NCBI GenBank assembly: GCA_029907355.1
Contig: JARYLZ010000002.1
Location: 32,696-96,695 of the forward strand
Source of the DNA: Bacteroidota bacterium
Lineage (GTDB): Bacteria; Bacteroidota; Ignavibacteria; SZUA-365
Reading direction: 5' to 3'
Length of the DNA: 64,000 nt
The position numbers and the translations under genes were made by a program. Shown piece by piece: positions 27,579 through 37,611 of this stretch. The notes beneath the pieces are model-generated. The model did no database searches, had not been told where the DNA came from, and saw nothing but the letters and a program-made list of their open reading frames with translations. How positions within the stretch are numbered: position 1 is the stretch's first letter; each line of letters begins with the position of its first letter.

Positions 27579-30476
27579 ATGAAGCGAAGGGTTCGCGAAC
27601 AGAAAAACGGTGCAGCAGACACCCCGCGCGTCGCAGGGAATTACGTGGGGGGTGGCGCTATCGTTATCCGCGGTGCACGGGTCAACAATCTCAAGAACAT
27701 TTCACTCGAGCTGCCGCGAAACAGGTTGATCGTCATCACCGGCGTGAGCGGTTCGGGGAAGTCGAGCCTGGCATTCGATACGATTTACGCCGAGGGTCAG
27801 AGGCGATATGTCGAGAGTCTCTCGGCCTATGCGCGGCAATTCCTCGAGCGGGTGAACAAACCCGACGTCGATTTCATCGACGGGATCGCGCCTGCCGTCG
27901 CCATCGAACAGAAAACCTCCGCACGGAACCCACGCTCCACGGTCGGCACGACAACGGAGATTTACGATTACCTGCGCTTGTTGTACGCGCGAATCGGGCG
28001 GACATATTGTCTCCATGATGGTTCGCTTGTCCAACACGATTCCGTGCGCACGGTCATGGAAAGGCTGGAAAGCCTGACCGACGACACGCGGTTGCTGGTT
28101 CTTTTCCCCATGCACGCGCACGAGGGCCGAACGCTTTCGGAGGAATTCGATCATCTCCGCAAGCAGGGTTACATCCGCGTCATGGTCCACGGAGAGCTTT
28201 TCAATCTCGAAAGCGATCGCCTCCCCGAAGCGGAAAAAGCGGACGTGTTCGTGGTCGTGGACCGGTTGACCTGGAAGAAAGATGGAGACACCGCCCGTGC
28301 CAGTGATTCGATCGAAACGGCATTCCGCGAGGGCGACGGGTACATGCGCATCCGTTTTACGGACAGCGGGGAGGAATGGAAATTCAGCACGGCTTACGAG
28401 TGCTCCGTTTGTCACCGACGGTATGCGGAACCCGACCCCAGGCTCTTTTCCTTCAATAACCCGGCAGGTGCCTGCCCGAATTGCCAGGGTTTCGGGCGCA
28501 CGGCGGGCATCGACCCGTCTCTCGTCGTCCCGAACCCGGCTAAGACCCTCGCCGAGGGGGCCATACAGCCTTGGACGACACCGAAACACAGCAAGCATTA
28601 CCGGGACTTGGAGCGGATCGCCTCATCTCTGAGCATTCCCCTGCATATCCCGTACAAGGACCTCACGGATGAGCAGAAGGAGATCATCTGGAACGGAACA
28701 CGTGGGTTCAAAGGGGTGCGCGGCTTTTTCCGAATGATCGAGGAAAAGAGTTACAAAATGCATTACCGGATCCTTGCGGCTCGGTATCGCGGGTACACGA
28801 CCTGCGAGGCATGCGGCGGGTCCCGTCTCCAGCCGGACGCACTCGCGGTCCGCGTCCAAGGGAAGACGCTTGCAGAGCTGGTCCGGATGACGATCGAGGA
28901 TCTCTGCGCGTTTTTCTCCCGTGTCGAGTTCACGGAGGGCGAAAGAGCGGTCGCGCAGCGTATCATCGACGAAATCCGCACGCGATTGAAGATCCTGAAC
29001 GATATCGGTCTCGGGTATCTGACGCTCGATCGGCTTTCGCACACGCTTTCGGGGGGAGAGTCCCAGCGTATCAATATCGCCGCCGCCCTCGGTTCCTCTC
29101 TCGTGGGGACCTTGTACGTCCTGGACGAGCCGACCATCGGTCTTCACCCGCGGGACAACAAGAAACTCATCAAGATTCTCCGCTCGCTCCGAGACGCGGG
29201 GAACACCGTGCTCGTGGTGGAACATGACCGGGAAATGATGGAAGTGGCGGATTTCATCGTAGACATGGGGCCGCGTGCAGGTGAGGAAGGTGGGGAAATC
29301 GTCGTACTAGGGACCCTGCAGGACGTGGCGCAGAGCAGGGGTTCGCTGACAGGCAAGTACCTGTCGGGACGGGCATCCATTCCCCTGCCGGCGAAGCGTC
29401 GCACGCCGAAAGCAGAACTCGTCGTGCTGGGACCGACGCAGAACAACCTCAAAGGGATGGACGTCCATATCCCTTTGGGTGTCCTCACCTGCGTGACGGG
29501 AGTCAGCGGTTCGGGTAAGAGTACGCTGGTTCATGACGTCCTCTACACGGTGTTGAGGCGCGAACTCGAAGGCGGTGTCGGCGACGAGGAGAGCTGCGGG
29601 GCATGCTTGGGATTGAAGGGTGCGGAAATCATCCGGTATGTAGAGATGGTCGACCAATCGCCCATCGGGCGCACACCGCGCTCCAATCCCGTGACGTACA
29701 TCAAGGCATTCGACGTGATACGCGAGTTGTTCGCGGAGACGACAGTCGCACGGATGCGCGGCTTCAACGCCGGGACGTTCTCTTTCAACGTGCGGGGAGG
29801 GAGGTGCGACACGTGCGAGGGGGAAGGGTTCATCAAGGTCGAGATGCAATTCATGGCCGACCTCTATCTCGTGTGCGAGTCGTGCAAGGGGACGCGGTAC
29901 AAGGCGGAAGTCGTCGATGTGCAATACCACGGGAAAAGCATCGTGGACGTTCTGAACATGAGCGTGACCGAAGCCTTGGAATTTTTCCGGCACGTCCCGA
30001 GGCTTGTCAACCGCCTTCGTGTCCTCGACGAGGTGGGGTTGGGCTACCTGAAACTCGGACAGCCCGCAACGACGCTTTCCGGCGGCGAAGCGCAGCGTTT
30101 AAAACTCGCCTCGCACTTGGCAAACCGGCCGGATGAGCACACGCTGTTCATTTTCGACGAACCGACGACGGGCTTGCATTTCGACGATACGCGTAAATTG
30201 CTCGCGTGCTTCGACGCACTCATCGCCATGGGGCATAGCGTCCTGATCATCGAACACAACCTCGATGTCATCAAGTGCGCGGATTGGGTCATCGATCTCG
30301 GCCCGGAAGGCGGGGAGCGCGGTGGAATGATCGTCGCACAAGGGACGCCGGAAGATGTGGCTGCGACGGAGGGTAGCTACACGGGTATGTACCTTCACGC
30401 CGTGCTAATGAACGGTCGAAGCGGCGCTGATGGGGGGAACATGCAAACCCCTCGCCGCCGTGCGACGAGAGCTTAG
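27579..30476 (+). CDS. uvrA: Excinuclease ABC subunit A
   Basis: A 965-residue nucleotide-excision-repair protein that detects bulky DNA lesions and hands them to UvrB. It has two ABC ATPase halves. The first Walker A is GVSGSGKSS near 55, with signature TLSGGESQR and Walker [14 protein letters not shown]. The second is GVSGSGKST near 645, with signature TLSGGEAQR and Walker [13 protein letters not shown]. Two four-cysteine zinc modules are visible (C-S-V-C / C-P-N-C and C-D-T-C / C-E-S-C). Length is normal plus a short N-terminal extension. GGGAGCGG precedes ATG 27579. Its stop overlaps the stop of radA on the opposite strand. Confidence 0.98.
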   Translation: MKRRVREQKNGAADTPRVAGNYVGGGAIVIRGARVNNLKNISLELPRNRLIVITGVSGSGKSSLAFDTIYAEGQRRYVESLSAYARQFLERVNKPDVDFIDGIAPAVAIEQKTSARNPRSTVGTTTEIYDYLRLLYARIGRTYCLHDGSLVQHDSVRTVMERLESLTDDTRLLVLFPMHAHEGRTLSEEFDHLRKQGYIRVMVHGELFNLESDRLPEAEKADVFVVVDRLTWKKDGDTARASDSIETAFREGDGYMRIRFTDSGEEWKFSTAYECSVCHRRYAEPDPRLFSFNNPAGACPNCQGFGRTAGIDPSLVVPNPAKTLAEGAIQPWTTPKHSKHYRDLERIASSLSIPLHIPYKDLTDEQKEIIWNGTRGFKGVRGFFRMIEEKSYKMHYRILAARYRGYTTCEACGGSRLQPDALAVRVQGKTLAELVRMTIEDLCAFFSRVEFTEGERAVAQRIIDEIRTRLKILNDIGLGYLTLDRLSHTLSGGESQRINIAAALGSSLVGTLYVLDEPTIGLHPRDNKKLIKILRSLRDAGNTVLVVEHDREMMEVADFIVDMGPRAGEEGGEIVVLGTLQDVAQSRGSLTGKYLSGRASIPLPAKRRTPKAELVVLGPTQNNLKGMDVHIPLGVLTCVTGVSGSGKSTLVHDVLYTVLRRELEGGVGDEESCGACLGLKGAEIIRYVEMVDQSPIGRTPRSNPVTYIKAFDVIRELFAETTVARMRGFNAGTFSFNVRGGRCDTCEGEGFIKVEMQFMADLYLVCESCKGTRYKAEVVDVQYHGKSIVDVLNMSVTEALEFFRHVPRLVNRLRVLDEVGLGYLKLGQPATTLSGGEAQRLKLASHLANRPDEHTLFIFDEPTTGLHFDDTRKLLACFDALIAMGHSVLIIEHNLDVIKCADWVIDLGPEGGERGGMIVAQGTPEDVAATEGSYTGMYLHAVLMNGRSGADGGNMQTPRRRATRA

Positions 30477-31831
30477 AAAAGAAACCGCATCCCCTCTTCG
30501 ATCGTGGATGCTTCCGCAAGCGCGATGCTCACGTGTTTCTTCCCGCGGAGATTCCCTTTTGGGATGACGGCGCGTTCGAAACCCAGTTTGACGGCTTCGG
30601 CGATGCGTTTCTCGATTTGACCGACCGAACGCACCTCCCCACCGAGGCCTACTTCACCGACGACGACGGTCGCATGGTCGATCACCTTGTCCCTTACGCT
30701 GGAAACGACTGCCGCGATCACGGCGAGATCCACTGCCGGTTCCTCCACGCGCACCCCGCCGGCAATGTTGACGAACACGTCGAACTGACCGGTGCGCAAA
30801 CCGTAGCGTTTTTCCAGGACGGCGAGGAGGAGCGAGACTCTCCGGGCATCGACGCCCGAGACGGTGCGTTGGGGTATCCCGAAATTGCTGGGCGAGACGA
30901 GAGCCTGTGTCTCGACGAGCAGGGCCCTGCTCCCCTCGAGCGTAGCGCAGACGCATGACCCCGACACGTTCCCGCGCCGCTCCGAAAGGAACACGTCGCT
31001 CGGGTTCTTGACTTCGTGCAGGCCGGATTCGCGCATCTCGAAAATCCCGATCTCGTTCGTCGAACCGAAGCGGTTCTTGATACCACGTACGATGCGATAC
31101 GCATGGTGGAGATCCCCCTCGAACTGGAGGACCGTATCAACCATGTGCTCGAGAACGCGCGGTCCGGCGATCGCCCCGTCCTTCGTGACATGGCCGACGA
31201 GGAAGACAGGGACATGGGCTTCCTTTGCGTGCCTCAGCAATAGGGCCGTACATTCGCGGACCTGTGCGATGCTCCCCGGCGCACTCTCGAGTTCCGGACG
31301 GTACATCGTTTGAATCGAGTCCACGACGACCAAGTCGGGTTTCGTCTGCGCGATCGCCTCCAGGACCGATTCGATGTTCGTCTCGGCGAGGACGAAGAAT
31401 CGCGGGCTTAACGCGTTGAGACGCTCAGCGCGCAGCTTGATCTGGCGGGGGGACTCCTCACCGCTGATGTACAAGGTTTTCCCCTCGCTCCTCCCTCCGA
31501 CGGCGGCGCAGATCTGCATCAACAAGGTGGATTTTCCGATTCCCGGGTCGCCACCGAGGAGAACCATCGATCCCGGGACGATGCCGCCGCCGAGAACACG
31601 GTCCATTTCCTCTATTCCTGTCGGGACGCGGGCGTCGCGTACCGCGTCGATGTCCGTGATCGGCACCGGTGATGAGGGGGCACGATTGCTCCGGGCGCCT
31701 TTTCCCCTGGGTTCCTCGTGGACGATTTCCTCGACCAGCGTGTTCCACGAGCCGCATGCGTCGCATCGTCCGGCCCATTTCGGCGTCACAGCCCCGCATT
31801 TTTGGCAAACATAGTGCGAACGGGATTTCAC
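30473..31831 (-). CDS. radA: DNA repair protein RadA (Sms)
   Basis: A 452-residue RecA-like motor that promotes branch migration of recombination intermediates. It has an N-terminal zinc finger (CQKCG and CDACGSW), Walker A GGDPGIGKST, the RadA-specific KNRFG motif, and a C-terminal Lon-protease-like domain (FVNIAGGVRVEEPAVDLAV). The start is a GTG at 31831 preceded by GGAGAAGG nine bases upstream; the longer frame from 32215 is antisense to the next gene and not credible. uvrA (plus) and radA (minus) end on one another: bases 30473-30476 read TTAG, giving TAG to uvrA and TAA to radA. Confidence 0.97.
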   Translation of the reverse strand: MKSRSHYVCQKCGAVTPKWAGRCDACGSWNTLVEEIVHEEPRGKGARSNRAPSSPVPITDIDAVRDARVPTGIEEMDRVLGGGIVPGSMVLLGGDPGIGKSTLLMQICAAVGGRSEGKTLYISGEESPRQIKLRAERLNALSPRFFVLAETNIESVLEAIAQTKPDLVVVDSIQTMYRPELESAPGSIAQVRECTALLLRHAKEAHVPVFLVGHVTKDGAIAGPRVLEHMVDTVLQFEGDLHHAYRIVRGIKNRFGSTNEIGIFEMRESGLHEVKNPSDVFLSERRGNVSGSCVCATLEGSRALLVETQALVSPSNFGIPQRTVSGVDARRVSLLLAVLEKRYGLRTGQFDVFVNIAGGVRVEEPAVDLAVIAAVVSSVRDKVIDHATVVVGEVGLGGEVRSVGQIEKRIAEAVKLGFERAVIPKGNLRGKKHVSIALAEASTIEEGMRFLF

Positions 31832-31840
31832 GTTCGGTTT

Positions 31841-31848
31841 CCTTCTCC
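31841..31848 (-). promoter_or_regulatory. Ribosome-binding site deciding the GTG start of radA
   Basis: GGAGAAGG on the minus strand, nine bases before the GTG at 31831-31829. It supports the GTG start over any upstream extension. Confidence 0.6.
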
Positions 31849-31911
31849 AGGAATGATTCCCTTTTGGGTTCCCGACCGACAGGGCACTCCGGAATGCGTC
31901 TCTCCTGTTCC

Positions 31912-32580
31912 CTACCGCCCTTTCAGGATGGTTGCTTCGAACGGCACTTCTTTGATGCGGAATGACCCGGTGAAACGGGTCGTAAACGGACGCGAGGGAA
32001 GCTCGAACGATTTCGTCGTACCGCTTACGGTTGCGTCGACGGAGCCGACGATTGCGCCGCCTTCCATCCCTTCGATGATAAGCCGGCCCTTGAAGGATTC
32101 CCCATCGGCTCGTTCCGATTTTTCTCCAAGAAAAAATCGATGAAACACGAGACGTTTGGCGTCTGTGAGATCGTATGTCCCAGGCTCGAATGAAGGGAGC
32201 TCTATCGCAAACCACGTTTCGACAGCAGCGCGTTTAGTGTTGGACGACTTATCGAAACTGCTGATGACGAGAACCGTGTTCGCACCCGGTTTCAACTGTA
32301 CGACTCGGACTGCTTGCAGTGGGTCTTCCACTCTCGTGGATGTGTCGATGGATGCATGGCGGACGAGGTAGCGCTCCTCGAACTGGAACTCGCGGACGGG
32401 TTCGGGCGGTTTCAGAGGTTCGGCGATCGGTTCGACTTTGAGTGGCTCGACCTCTTCTTTCGGCGCACTGCAGGAAAGGACCATGAAGAGAGGTGCGAAG
32501 AGAAGGCTTCTCCGAACTGCGCTTTGGACGGTTCGCGGGAAAATGCGGGAGGGATGGGAGGAAATCGGAGGCTGGTTCAT
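31912..32580 (-). CDS. Lipoprotein, function unknown
   Basis: A 222-residue exported lipoprotein: a basic N-terminus, hydrophobic stretch LLFAPLFMVLS and a lipobox L-S-C-S. After the cysteine is a Pro- and Glu-rich tether (VEPLKVEPIAEPLKPPEP), then a compact domain with many beta-strand-like segments (VRVVQLKPGANTVLVIS, ATVSGTTKSFELPSRPF). The order resembles an exported sandwich domain, but no family is recognised. Start ATG 32580 gives a rather long N-region (about 25 residues) before the hydrophobic core; a later start is possible. It lies between radA and meaB with an 80-base gap to radA. Confidence 0.65.
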   Translation of the reverse strand: MNQPPISSHPSRIFPRTVQSAVRRSLLFAPLFMVLSCSAPKEEVEPLKVEPIAEPLKPPEPVREFQFEERYLVRHASIDTSTRVEDPLQAVRVVQLKPGANTVLVISSFDKSSNTKRAAVETWFAIELPSFEPGTYDLTDAKRLVFHRFFLGEKSERADGESFKGRLIIEGMEGGAIVGSVDATVSGTTKSFELPSRPFTTRFTGSFRIKEVPFEATILKGR

Positions 32581-32692
32581 GGTCGACCTGCTCGTGTTGT
32601 GTCGTGCAAGATCTCGGGTTATACGCGTTGAGATATTCCCGTGTTCGCTTGTTCGGAGGGGCTAAAACGCCGAATGCCGTCGAGGGTACAGT

Positions 32693-33865
32693 TCACGCCG
32701 GCTTGTCTGTTTTCTTTCCACTGAAGAGGTTCAAAAGCTTTTGCGCTGCGGTAATGGGTGGGATTTTCCCCTCGATGACGCGGGCTTCCATCGCCGGAAT
32801 CGCACTCGAAACGGCGGGGTGAGACCGGAACCGATCGAACAGGGAGTCTCGGATTGTTTCATACATCCATGCCTGCATCTGCTCATTCCTTTTTTGCTGG
32901 AAAGAGCCATTCGATTTCGTGAGTTTTTCGAATTCGCGGATGAGCGCCCAGATTTCACGTATGCCTTCGTTCGTTCGAGCGGAACAGGTCACTACGGACG
33001 GCGACCAGCCCGGGACCGGCGGGCGGAGGAGGTGGAGAGCCTGCTCATATTCGACCCGCGCGCGTTCGGCATCGAGGCGGTTTCGCCCGTCCGCTTTCGT
33101 GATGGCGACCGCATCGGCCAGCTCCATGATCCCCCGCTTTATCCCTTGAAGGTGATCGCCTGCACCTGCGAGCACGAGGAGGAGGAAGAAATCGACCATG
33201 GACGAGACGATGGTTTCGGATTGGCCGACTCCGACCGTCTCGACGAAGACGACATCGAAACCGGCGGCTTCGCAGACGAGCATGGCTTCCCGTGTCTTGT
33301 AGGCGACCCCTCCGAGCGAACCAGCCGACGGCGAGGGTCGTATGTAGGCATGCGGGTTGCAGGCGAGCTTATGCATGCGGGTTTTATCGCCCATGATGCT
33401 CCCACGGGAAATGCTGCTGGTAGGGTCGACGGCGAGGACGGCGAGGCGATGCCCTTCATCCGTGATGATGGTCCCCAGCGCCTCGATGAATGTGCTCTTC
33501 CCGACGCCCGGTACTCCGGTGATGCCGATCCGGATCGAAGAACCGGTGTGAGGGAGAATCCGCTCGATGATCTCGAGAGCTTTGTGGTTGTCTTGCGGAC
33601 GTTTGCTCTCGATGAGCGTGATAGCGCGTCCGATGATCACTCTGTCCCTGCAGAGGATGCCGTCGACGAACGCTTCGACGGTCAATTCCGCTTTTCTCAC
33701 CCGTCTGCGCGGGGGATGAAGATGTCGCGCGTCTCTTTGAGACTCCGCTGAGTCGATTTTCCCGCTCTTCGGCTGTGCATCAACGTCCTCCCCAACGCTT
33801 GGTGCCTCGGCATGTTCCCCGCTTCTTTGAGCGATTCCACCGATATTTTCATGGGACTCCATCAT
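32693..33865 (-). CDS. meaB: Methylmalonyl-CoA mutase-associated GTPase MeaB
   Basis: A 390-residue G3E-family GTPase that protects and reloads B12-dependent methylmalonyl-CoA mutase. The G-domain motifs are Walker A GVPGVGKST, VDPTSSISRGSIMGDKTRM, the E-T-V-G-V-G-Q-S-E block and TKADGRN. The C-terminal helical dimerisation arm ends in ITAAQKLL. Start chosen at ATG 33865 (next ATG at 33862), because the longer frame to 33928 lacks a start signal. The first ~60 residues are low-complexity and charged, longer than usual. It is far (~19 kb) from its mutase partners mutA and mutB and divergent from the SIMPL gene. Confidence 0.95.
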   Translation of the reverse strand: MMESHENIGGIAQRSGEHAEAPSVGEDVDAQPKSGKIDSAESQRDARHLHPPRRRVRKAELTVEAFVDGILCRDRVIIGRAITLIESKRPQDNHKALEIIERILPHTGSSIRIGITGVPGVGKSTFIEALGTIITDEGHRLAVLAVDPTSSISRGSIMGDKTRMHKLACNPHAYIRPSPSAGSLGGVAYKTREAMLVCEAAGFDVVFVETVGVGQSETIVSSMVDFFLLLVLAGAGDHLQGIKRGIMELADAVAITKADGRNRLDAERARVEYEQALHLLRPPVPGWSPSVVTCSARTNEGIREIWALIREFEKLTKSNGSFQQKRNEQMQAWMYETIRDSLFDRFRSHPAVSSAIPAMEARVIEGKIPPITAAQKLLNLFSGKKTDKPA

Positions 33866-34008
33866 AGATGTAATCTGGAAAATCCTGCTATCGAAGTCAA
33901 AGGATATTATCCTCGATAGAGGGGACATATACCGTGGCCCTTCGACATTGCACGGGAAGCGTTGGATGAATACTTTTCGCGCATACGAAATGGTCGGAGA
34001 CCTTTACC

Positions 34009-34734
34009 ATGCGCGAAAATTCGTTCATTCTCCCTTCCGTCGTCCTCGCTCTCGGCCTTATTATCGCCGTGGGGATATTCAGTTTCATTTGGAAGGATGC
34101 CCGGAGTGCGGACCAGACGATCACGGTCACCGGGTCGGCGAAGAAAGAGATCGTGTCCGATCTCGGCATCCTGAGAGGGACGATTTCCGTCGAAGCCCCA
34201 GCGGCTGTGATGGCCTTCTCTTCTCTGAAGGCGCAGAAACCGATCCTTGTCGAGTTTCTCGGTTCGCAGGGCTTCACGCCGGACAAGATCGAGTGGTACC
34301 CCGTGATCAATTATCCCGTTTACGAGTATGACGCGGATGGAAGGCAGCGCGGCGTGAAAGGGTATGTCTACAGTCAAAAAATGGAAATCCGATCGAACGA
34401 CGTCCGGAAGATCCGCGCCGTCTCCCTGGAAATCGCGTCGGTCATCGAACGCGGCGTATTCCTGACGATCGACCCACCCGAGTTCCATTACACGAAACTC
34501 GCCGATTTGAAAGTGCAGATTCAAGCCGAGGCCGCGAAGGACGCGATGGTGCGTGCGGAACGCATTGCGTCCGCAACGGGAAGCACGCTCGGCCCGATGA
34601 GAACGGCCAGAATGGGTGTACTCCAGATCACACCGAGACATTCCACGGAAATCTCCGATTACGGCGTCAATGACGTCAGTTCCATCGAGAAGGAAATCAC
34701 GGCTGTCGTGAATGCGTCCTTCCAAATCCGTTGA
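34009..34734 (+). CDS. SIMPL-domain (DUF541) protein
   Basis: A 241-residue protein with an N-terminal membrane anchor or signal (ILPSVVLALGLIIAVGIFSFIW) followed by a SIMPL domain (DUF541). Typical features are TITVTGSAKKEIVSDL, the Y-x-Y-x-Q block (YVYSQKMEIRS), and KDAMVRAERIASATGSTLGPM near the C-terminus. SIMPL proteins are periplasmic or cell-surface proteins of poorly known role, with roles proposed in stress and oxidative defence. A weak GGAGA precedes ATG 34009. The gene is divergent from meaB and upstream of a TlpA-like gene (83-base gap). Confidence 0.88.
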   Translation: MRENSFILPSVVLALGLIIAVGIFSFIWKDARSADQTITVTGSAKKEIVSDLGILRGTISVEAPAAVMAFSSLKAQKPILVEFLGSQGFTPDKIEWYPVINYPVYEYDADGRQRGVKGYVYSQKMEIRSNDVRKIRAVSLEIASVIERGVFLTIDPPEFHYTKLADLKVQIQAEAAKDAMVRAERIASATGSTLGPMRTARMGVLQITPRHSTEISDYGVNDVSSIEKEITAVVNASFQIR

Positions 34735-34817
34735 GCCCCTTTCCGCTGTAGGAATGTAAGGTCAGGACGAATCTTCCGGGGGATGAAAAGCATCTCATCG
34801 GATTGAAGGAGTGTGCT

Positions 34818-35294
34818 ATGAAAAAAACAATACCCTGGTTTTCTCTTCTCCTCGTGCTTCCGATGCTTCTGTTCGGCGGGGATGGGAAAAAAGCGCCGAA
34901 TTTCTCCTTGCAGACCGCGGAAGGTAAACGCATCGAGCTCGCGAAGCTGAAAGGGAAAGTCGTCGTTGTGAATTTCTGGGCAACATGGTGCGGCCCATGT
35001 AAGGCGGAAATCCCCTCATTCGTCAAGATATACCAGAAGTACAGGCGCAAAGGCGTTGAGATCGTCGGTATTTCGCTCGACGAGAAGGGCTGGGCGGTCG
35101 TGAAGCCTTTCATCGAAAAATATCGGATCACGTACCCGGTAGTGCTCGACGACGGAAGCGTAGCGGATGCTTACGGAGGCATCCGTGCCATCCCGACAAC
35201 GTTCATCATCGACAGGAAAGGAAACATCGTGGACACACATGTCGGGTACCTCTCCGAAGAGGCGTTCGAGTCGAAAATCCGCGCCCGTCTCTGA
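34818..35294 (+). CDS. TlpA/ResA-like exported thioredoxin-fold protein
   Basis: A 158-residue periplasmic thiol-disulphide oxidoreductase. Start at ATG 34818, with AAGGAG at 34806-34811; an in-frame TTG upstream is not needed. The signal sequence (TIPWFSLLLVLPMLLFG) is followed by the AhpC/TSA-Redoxin fold: APNFSLQTAEGKRIELAKL, the active-site motif W-A-T-W-C-G-P-C with FWATWCGPCK, and the cis-proline region AIPTTFIIDRKG. The family reduces cytochrome c apoproteins or other exported thiols. It stands alone after the SIMPL gene; the specific partner is unknown. Confidence 0.92.
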   Translation: MKKTIPWFSLLLVLPMLLFGGDGKKAPNFSLQTAEGKRIELAKLKGKVVVVNFWATWCGPCKAEIPSFVKIYQKYRRKGVEIVGISLDEKGWAVVKPFIEKYRITYPVVLDDGSVADAYGGIRAIPTTFIIDRKGNIVDTHVGYLSEEAFESKIRARL

Positions 35295-35566
35295 GTGAGA
35301 GTCGTCGTTGCATCCCGAGCAAGTGCCGGATTTCATCGGGACTAGAGCCGGTGATCATCTCCCGCTGCCCGGTATGATGGAAATTCGCCATATGGGAGCG
35401 GCCCCCCGTCCGTGCCCCGATCCCATGTCGGTAGCGACCCACCGGAAGAAAGGCATGCGGATATCGGGGGTGAGGGCAAAAGCCGACACTCTTTCGCAAG
35501 GGGGATCTCGTGAGACGGCGACTCGACGTGCGACCTGATGGGGAAGAACCTCGTTGAGAGAATGTG

Positions 35567-36412
35567 ATGCGTGTCCTACACGTGGAAACACTCGATTCGG
35601 TCGAGCTCGAACCCTATCGAACCCTTCGGATGAAGACACGCCACTGGAGGGAGGGGTTCTTCGTCGCTGAAGGGGAAAAGGTCGTCCGCCGACTCTTGTC
35701 GAGCGGGCACAAGGTCGTTTCTCTCCTCCTTACATCACGTTGGTTCGAGACTCTGCGCCCTATTCTCGAGGAGAAACATTTCGGGGCACTGGATGTATTC
35801 ATCGCCCCCGACGAGATGCTCGAATCGATCACCGGCGTGCCGATGCACCAGAAAATCATGGCGGTGGGCAATATCCCGCCCAATCCATCGCTCGAGGAAC
35901 TTTCCCACCCGCATAGCGGAACGAACATCCACGTTGCCCTCGAGGGAATAGCCGACGCGGAGAACATGGGGATGATCGTCCGGAACTGTGCCGCATTCGG
36001 TGTCGAGAGCCTGGTCACGGGCCGCGACTCGACTCACCCGTACCTTCGGAGGAGCATCCGCGTTTCGATGGGTACCATCTTCTCCCTTCGGACATATCGC
36101 AGTTCATCTCTCCACGAAACACTCCGAGACCTGCGAGACCAACATGGTTGGAGGGTGGTAGGGACCGTACCCCAAGGAGGACGCACCATCGTCGAGGAAT
36201 GCTTGTCCCGCGAGGGGCTTGCCGCGCCTATCTGTTTGCTGTTCGGCGGTGAGGGATCGGGTCTGTCCGACGAAGCCCGTACCCTTTGCGATGCATTTTT
36301 CACGATCCCAATGCATGGGAATGTGGATTCCCTCAATGTCGCAAACGCGACAGCCGTCATTCTCTACACATTCATTCGTGTCGCGACACCTCCATTCCCC
36401 TTCCCGGCATGA
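35567..36412 (+). CDS. SpoU/TrmH-family RNA 2'-O-methyltransferase
   Basis: A 281-residue SPOUT-class methyltransferase. The N-terminal substrate-binding domain (~1-115) contains FFVAEGEKVVRRLL. The catalytic knot carries motif 1 (GIADAENMGMIVRNCAAFG), motif 2 (CLLFGGEGSGLSDEA) and motif 3 (SLNVANATAVILY), which hold SAM and the 2'-O target. It is related to RlmB/TrmH enzymes that modify 23S rRNA or tRNA; which one cannot be told. Start is ATG 35567, with a GTG in frame directly before it at 35564. Monocistronic by context. Confidence 0.9.
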   Translation: MRVLHVETLDSVELEPYRTLRMKTRHWREGFFVAEGEKVVRRLLSSGHKVVSLLLTSRWFETLRPILEEKHFGALDVFIAPDEMLESITGVPMHQKIMAVGNIPPNPSLEELSHPHSGTNIHVALEGIADAENMGMIVRNCAAFGVESLVTGRDSTHPYLRRSIRVSMGTIFSLRTYRSSSLHETLRDLRDQHGWRVVGTVPQGGRTIVEECLSREGLAAPICLLFGGEGSGLSDEARTLCDAFFTIPMHGNVDSLNVANATAVILYTFIRVATPPFPFPA

Positions 36413-36466
36413 ACTTGGGGGGCGGTTAGGCGCGGTGCGTCGATGGCGCCACCCGCTCGCGGCGAT

Positions 36467-37531
36467 TCAATGGAGAGCGATTTTCGCGGCTTGTAGGACC
36501 TGTTTCGTGCTGTGGTCCTGGACGAACACGACGGCAGAGCATTTTTCCCGAACCCAAAACGGGGCGAAGATGATGAACCGCGTGAACCGCTCCGTTTTCC
36601 CGGGTGTGAGGGAGATTTGTTCCCCCTCGGCGTTTGGGATCATGCACCGCATGACATCATAATGCATCGTCTCGGCATTCCCGTCGTTGTACGAGATATC
36701 GTTTTCGGTGATGACCGTGTGGAGGCGGAGATCCGCAGTCCCGATCGCCGTGAGGGGTTTTACCGAGATGTCGAGTACACAGCCGCCCGCGGAATCCCGT
36801 TTCGAGAGATCGATGCCAAGTTCCGGCGGGACGGAGAGGCGGGATTGAAGAGCAGAGACCCAATTCGTGGCGCTACTCCCCACCGCCGTGCCGTCGACCC
36901 ACGCATTGGGTGCGCTGGCGTTTGCGATTGGGATAGGGGAAAAGAGATACTCGATTCGGGGCCGAGCCCATGTTTGCGACTGTCTCCATAGGCTGTCGGT
37001 CGAGCGGGGGAACCAAGCATGGTATTTTATCGTCGCTAGGCGGGCTCGGTAGAACTCGTTGTCCGTCGCCTGTTTGTACGTTTCGTTCGCAGGAGCGCAG
37101 GGGATACAGTTCGCGCTCGTCACGATCTCGACCAGGACGATGCGGGGAATTTCCTCCTCGTGCTTCAAGCCTTTCACGAATGGCACCGTTTTCGCTGTTA
37201 CGTTGCCCACGGCGTCGAACGCGGACACCGTGAGGCTGTGCGGACCGTTGTCGTAAGCCGCGATCGGGAGAACGGCTTTCCAGGGTGCCGTGAAGACGGT
37301 CGCTGCGGTGGGGCCGTGGTCGATCGAGAGATCGACCTTGGTGATACCGATGTCGTCGACGGCTTGAAAGAGGACGACAAGCGAATCGATACCGACCGTG
37401 TCGCCGGGCGCCGGTGAATAGATATCGAGGAGAGGCGCCTCCAGATCGGGGGCGACCGACTCCTCTTTGGAAGCGCATCCGATCCCGATGAAGAGTGCCA
37501 GAATGACCAGAGAACAGAAAGGGCGTATCAT
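36467..37531 (-). CDS. Omp28-like lipoprotein with Ig-like and thioredoxin-like regions
   Basis: A 354-residue lipoprotein. Start at ATG 37531, with AAAGG six bases upstream. A lipobox (IGIGCAS) is followed by an Ig/Big-like segment (PLLDIYSPAPGDTVGIDSLVV) and then an Omp28-like thioredoxin-fold domain that begins RIVLVEIVTSANCIPCAP. The C-x-x-C (N-C-I-P-C) is the hallmark of the Omp28/thiol-protein family found in Bacteroidota. The C-terminal ~110 residues contain ISVKPLTAIGTADLRL and likely form another beta domain. The precise role (redox or surface adhesion) is unknown. Confidence 0.78.
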   Translation of the reverse strand: MIRPFCSLVILALFIGIGCASKEESVAPDLEAPLLDIYSPAPGDTVGIDSLVVLFQAVDDIGITKVDLSIDHGPTAATVFTAPWKAVLPIAAYDNGPHSLTVSAFDAVGNVTAKTVPFVKGLKHEEEIPRIVLVEIVTSANCIPCAPANETYKQATDNEFYRARLATIKYHAWFPRSTDSLWRQSQTWARPRIEYLFSPIPIANASAPNAWVDGTAVGSSATNWVSALQSRLSVPPELGIDLSKRDSAGGCVLDISVKPLTAIGTADLRLHTVITENDISYNDGNAETMHYDVMRCMIPNAEGEQISLTPGKTERFTRFIIFAPFWVREKCSAVVFVQDHSTKQVLQAAKIALH

Positions 37532-37611
37532 GGGAAACCTTTCAAACATGTGAAAGCTCGCATACGGCGGCCGGGCGTGGCTGCGGTGTCCGTGTCGTCT
37601 CGGGCGATACA

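Noticed and set aside
29307..29993. 228-codon minus-strand frame
   Set aside because: Antisense to uvrA; residue composition is that of a shadow.
32741..33751. 336-codon plus-strand frame
   Set aside because: Antisense of meaB, which has all G motifs.
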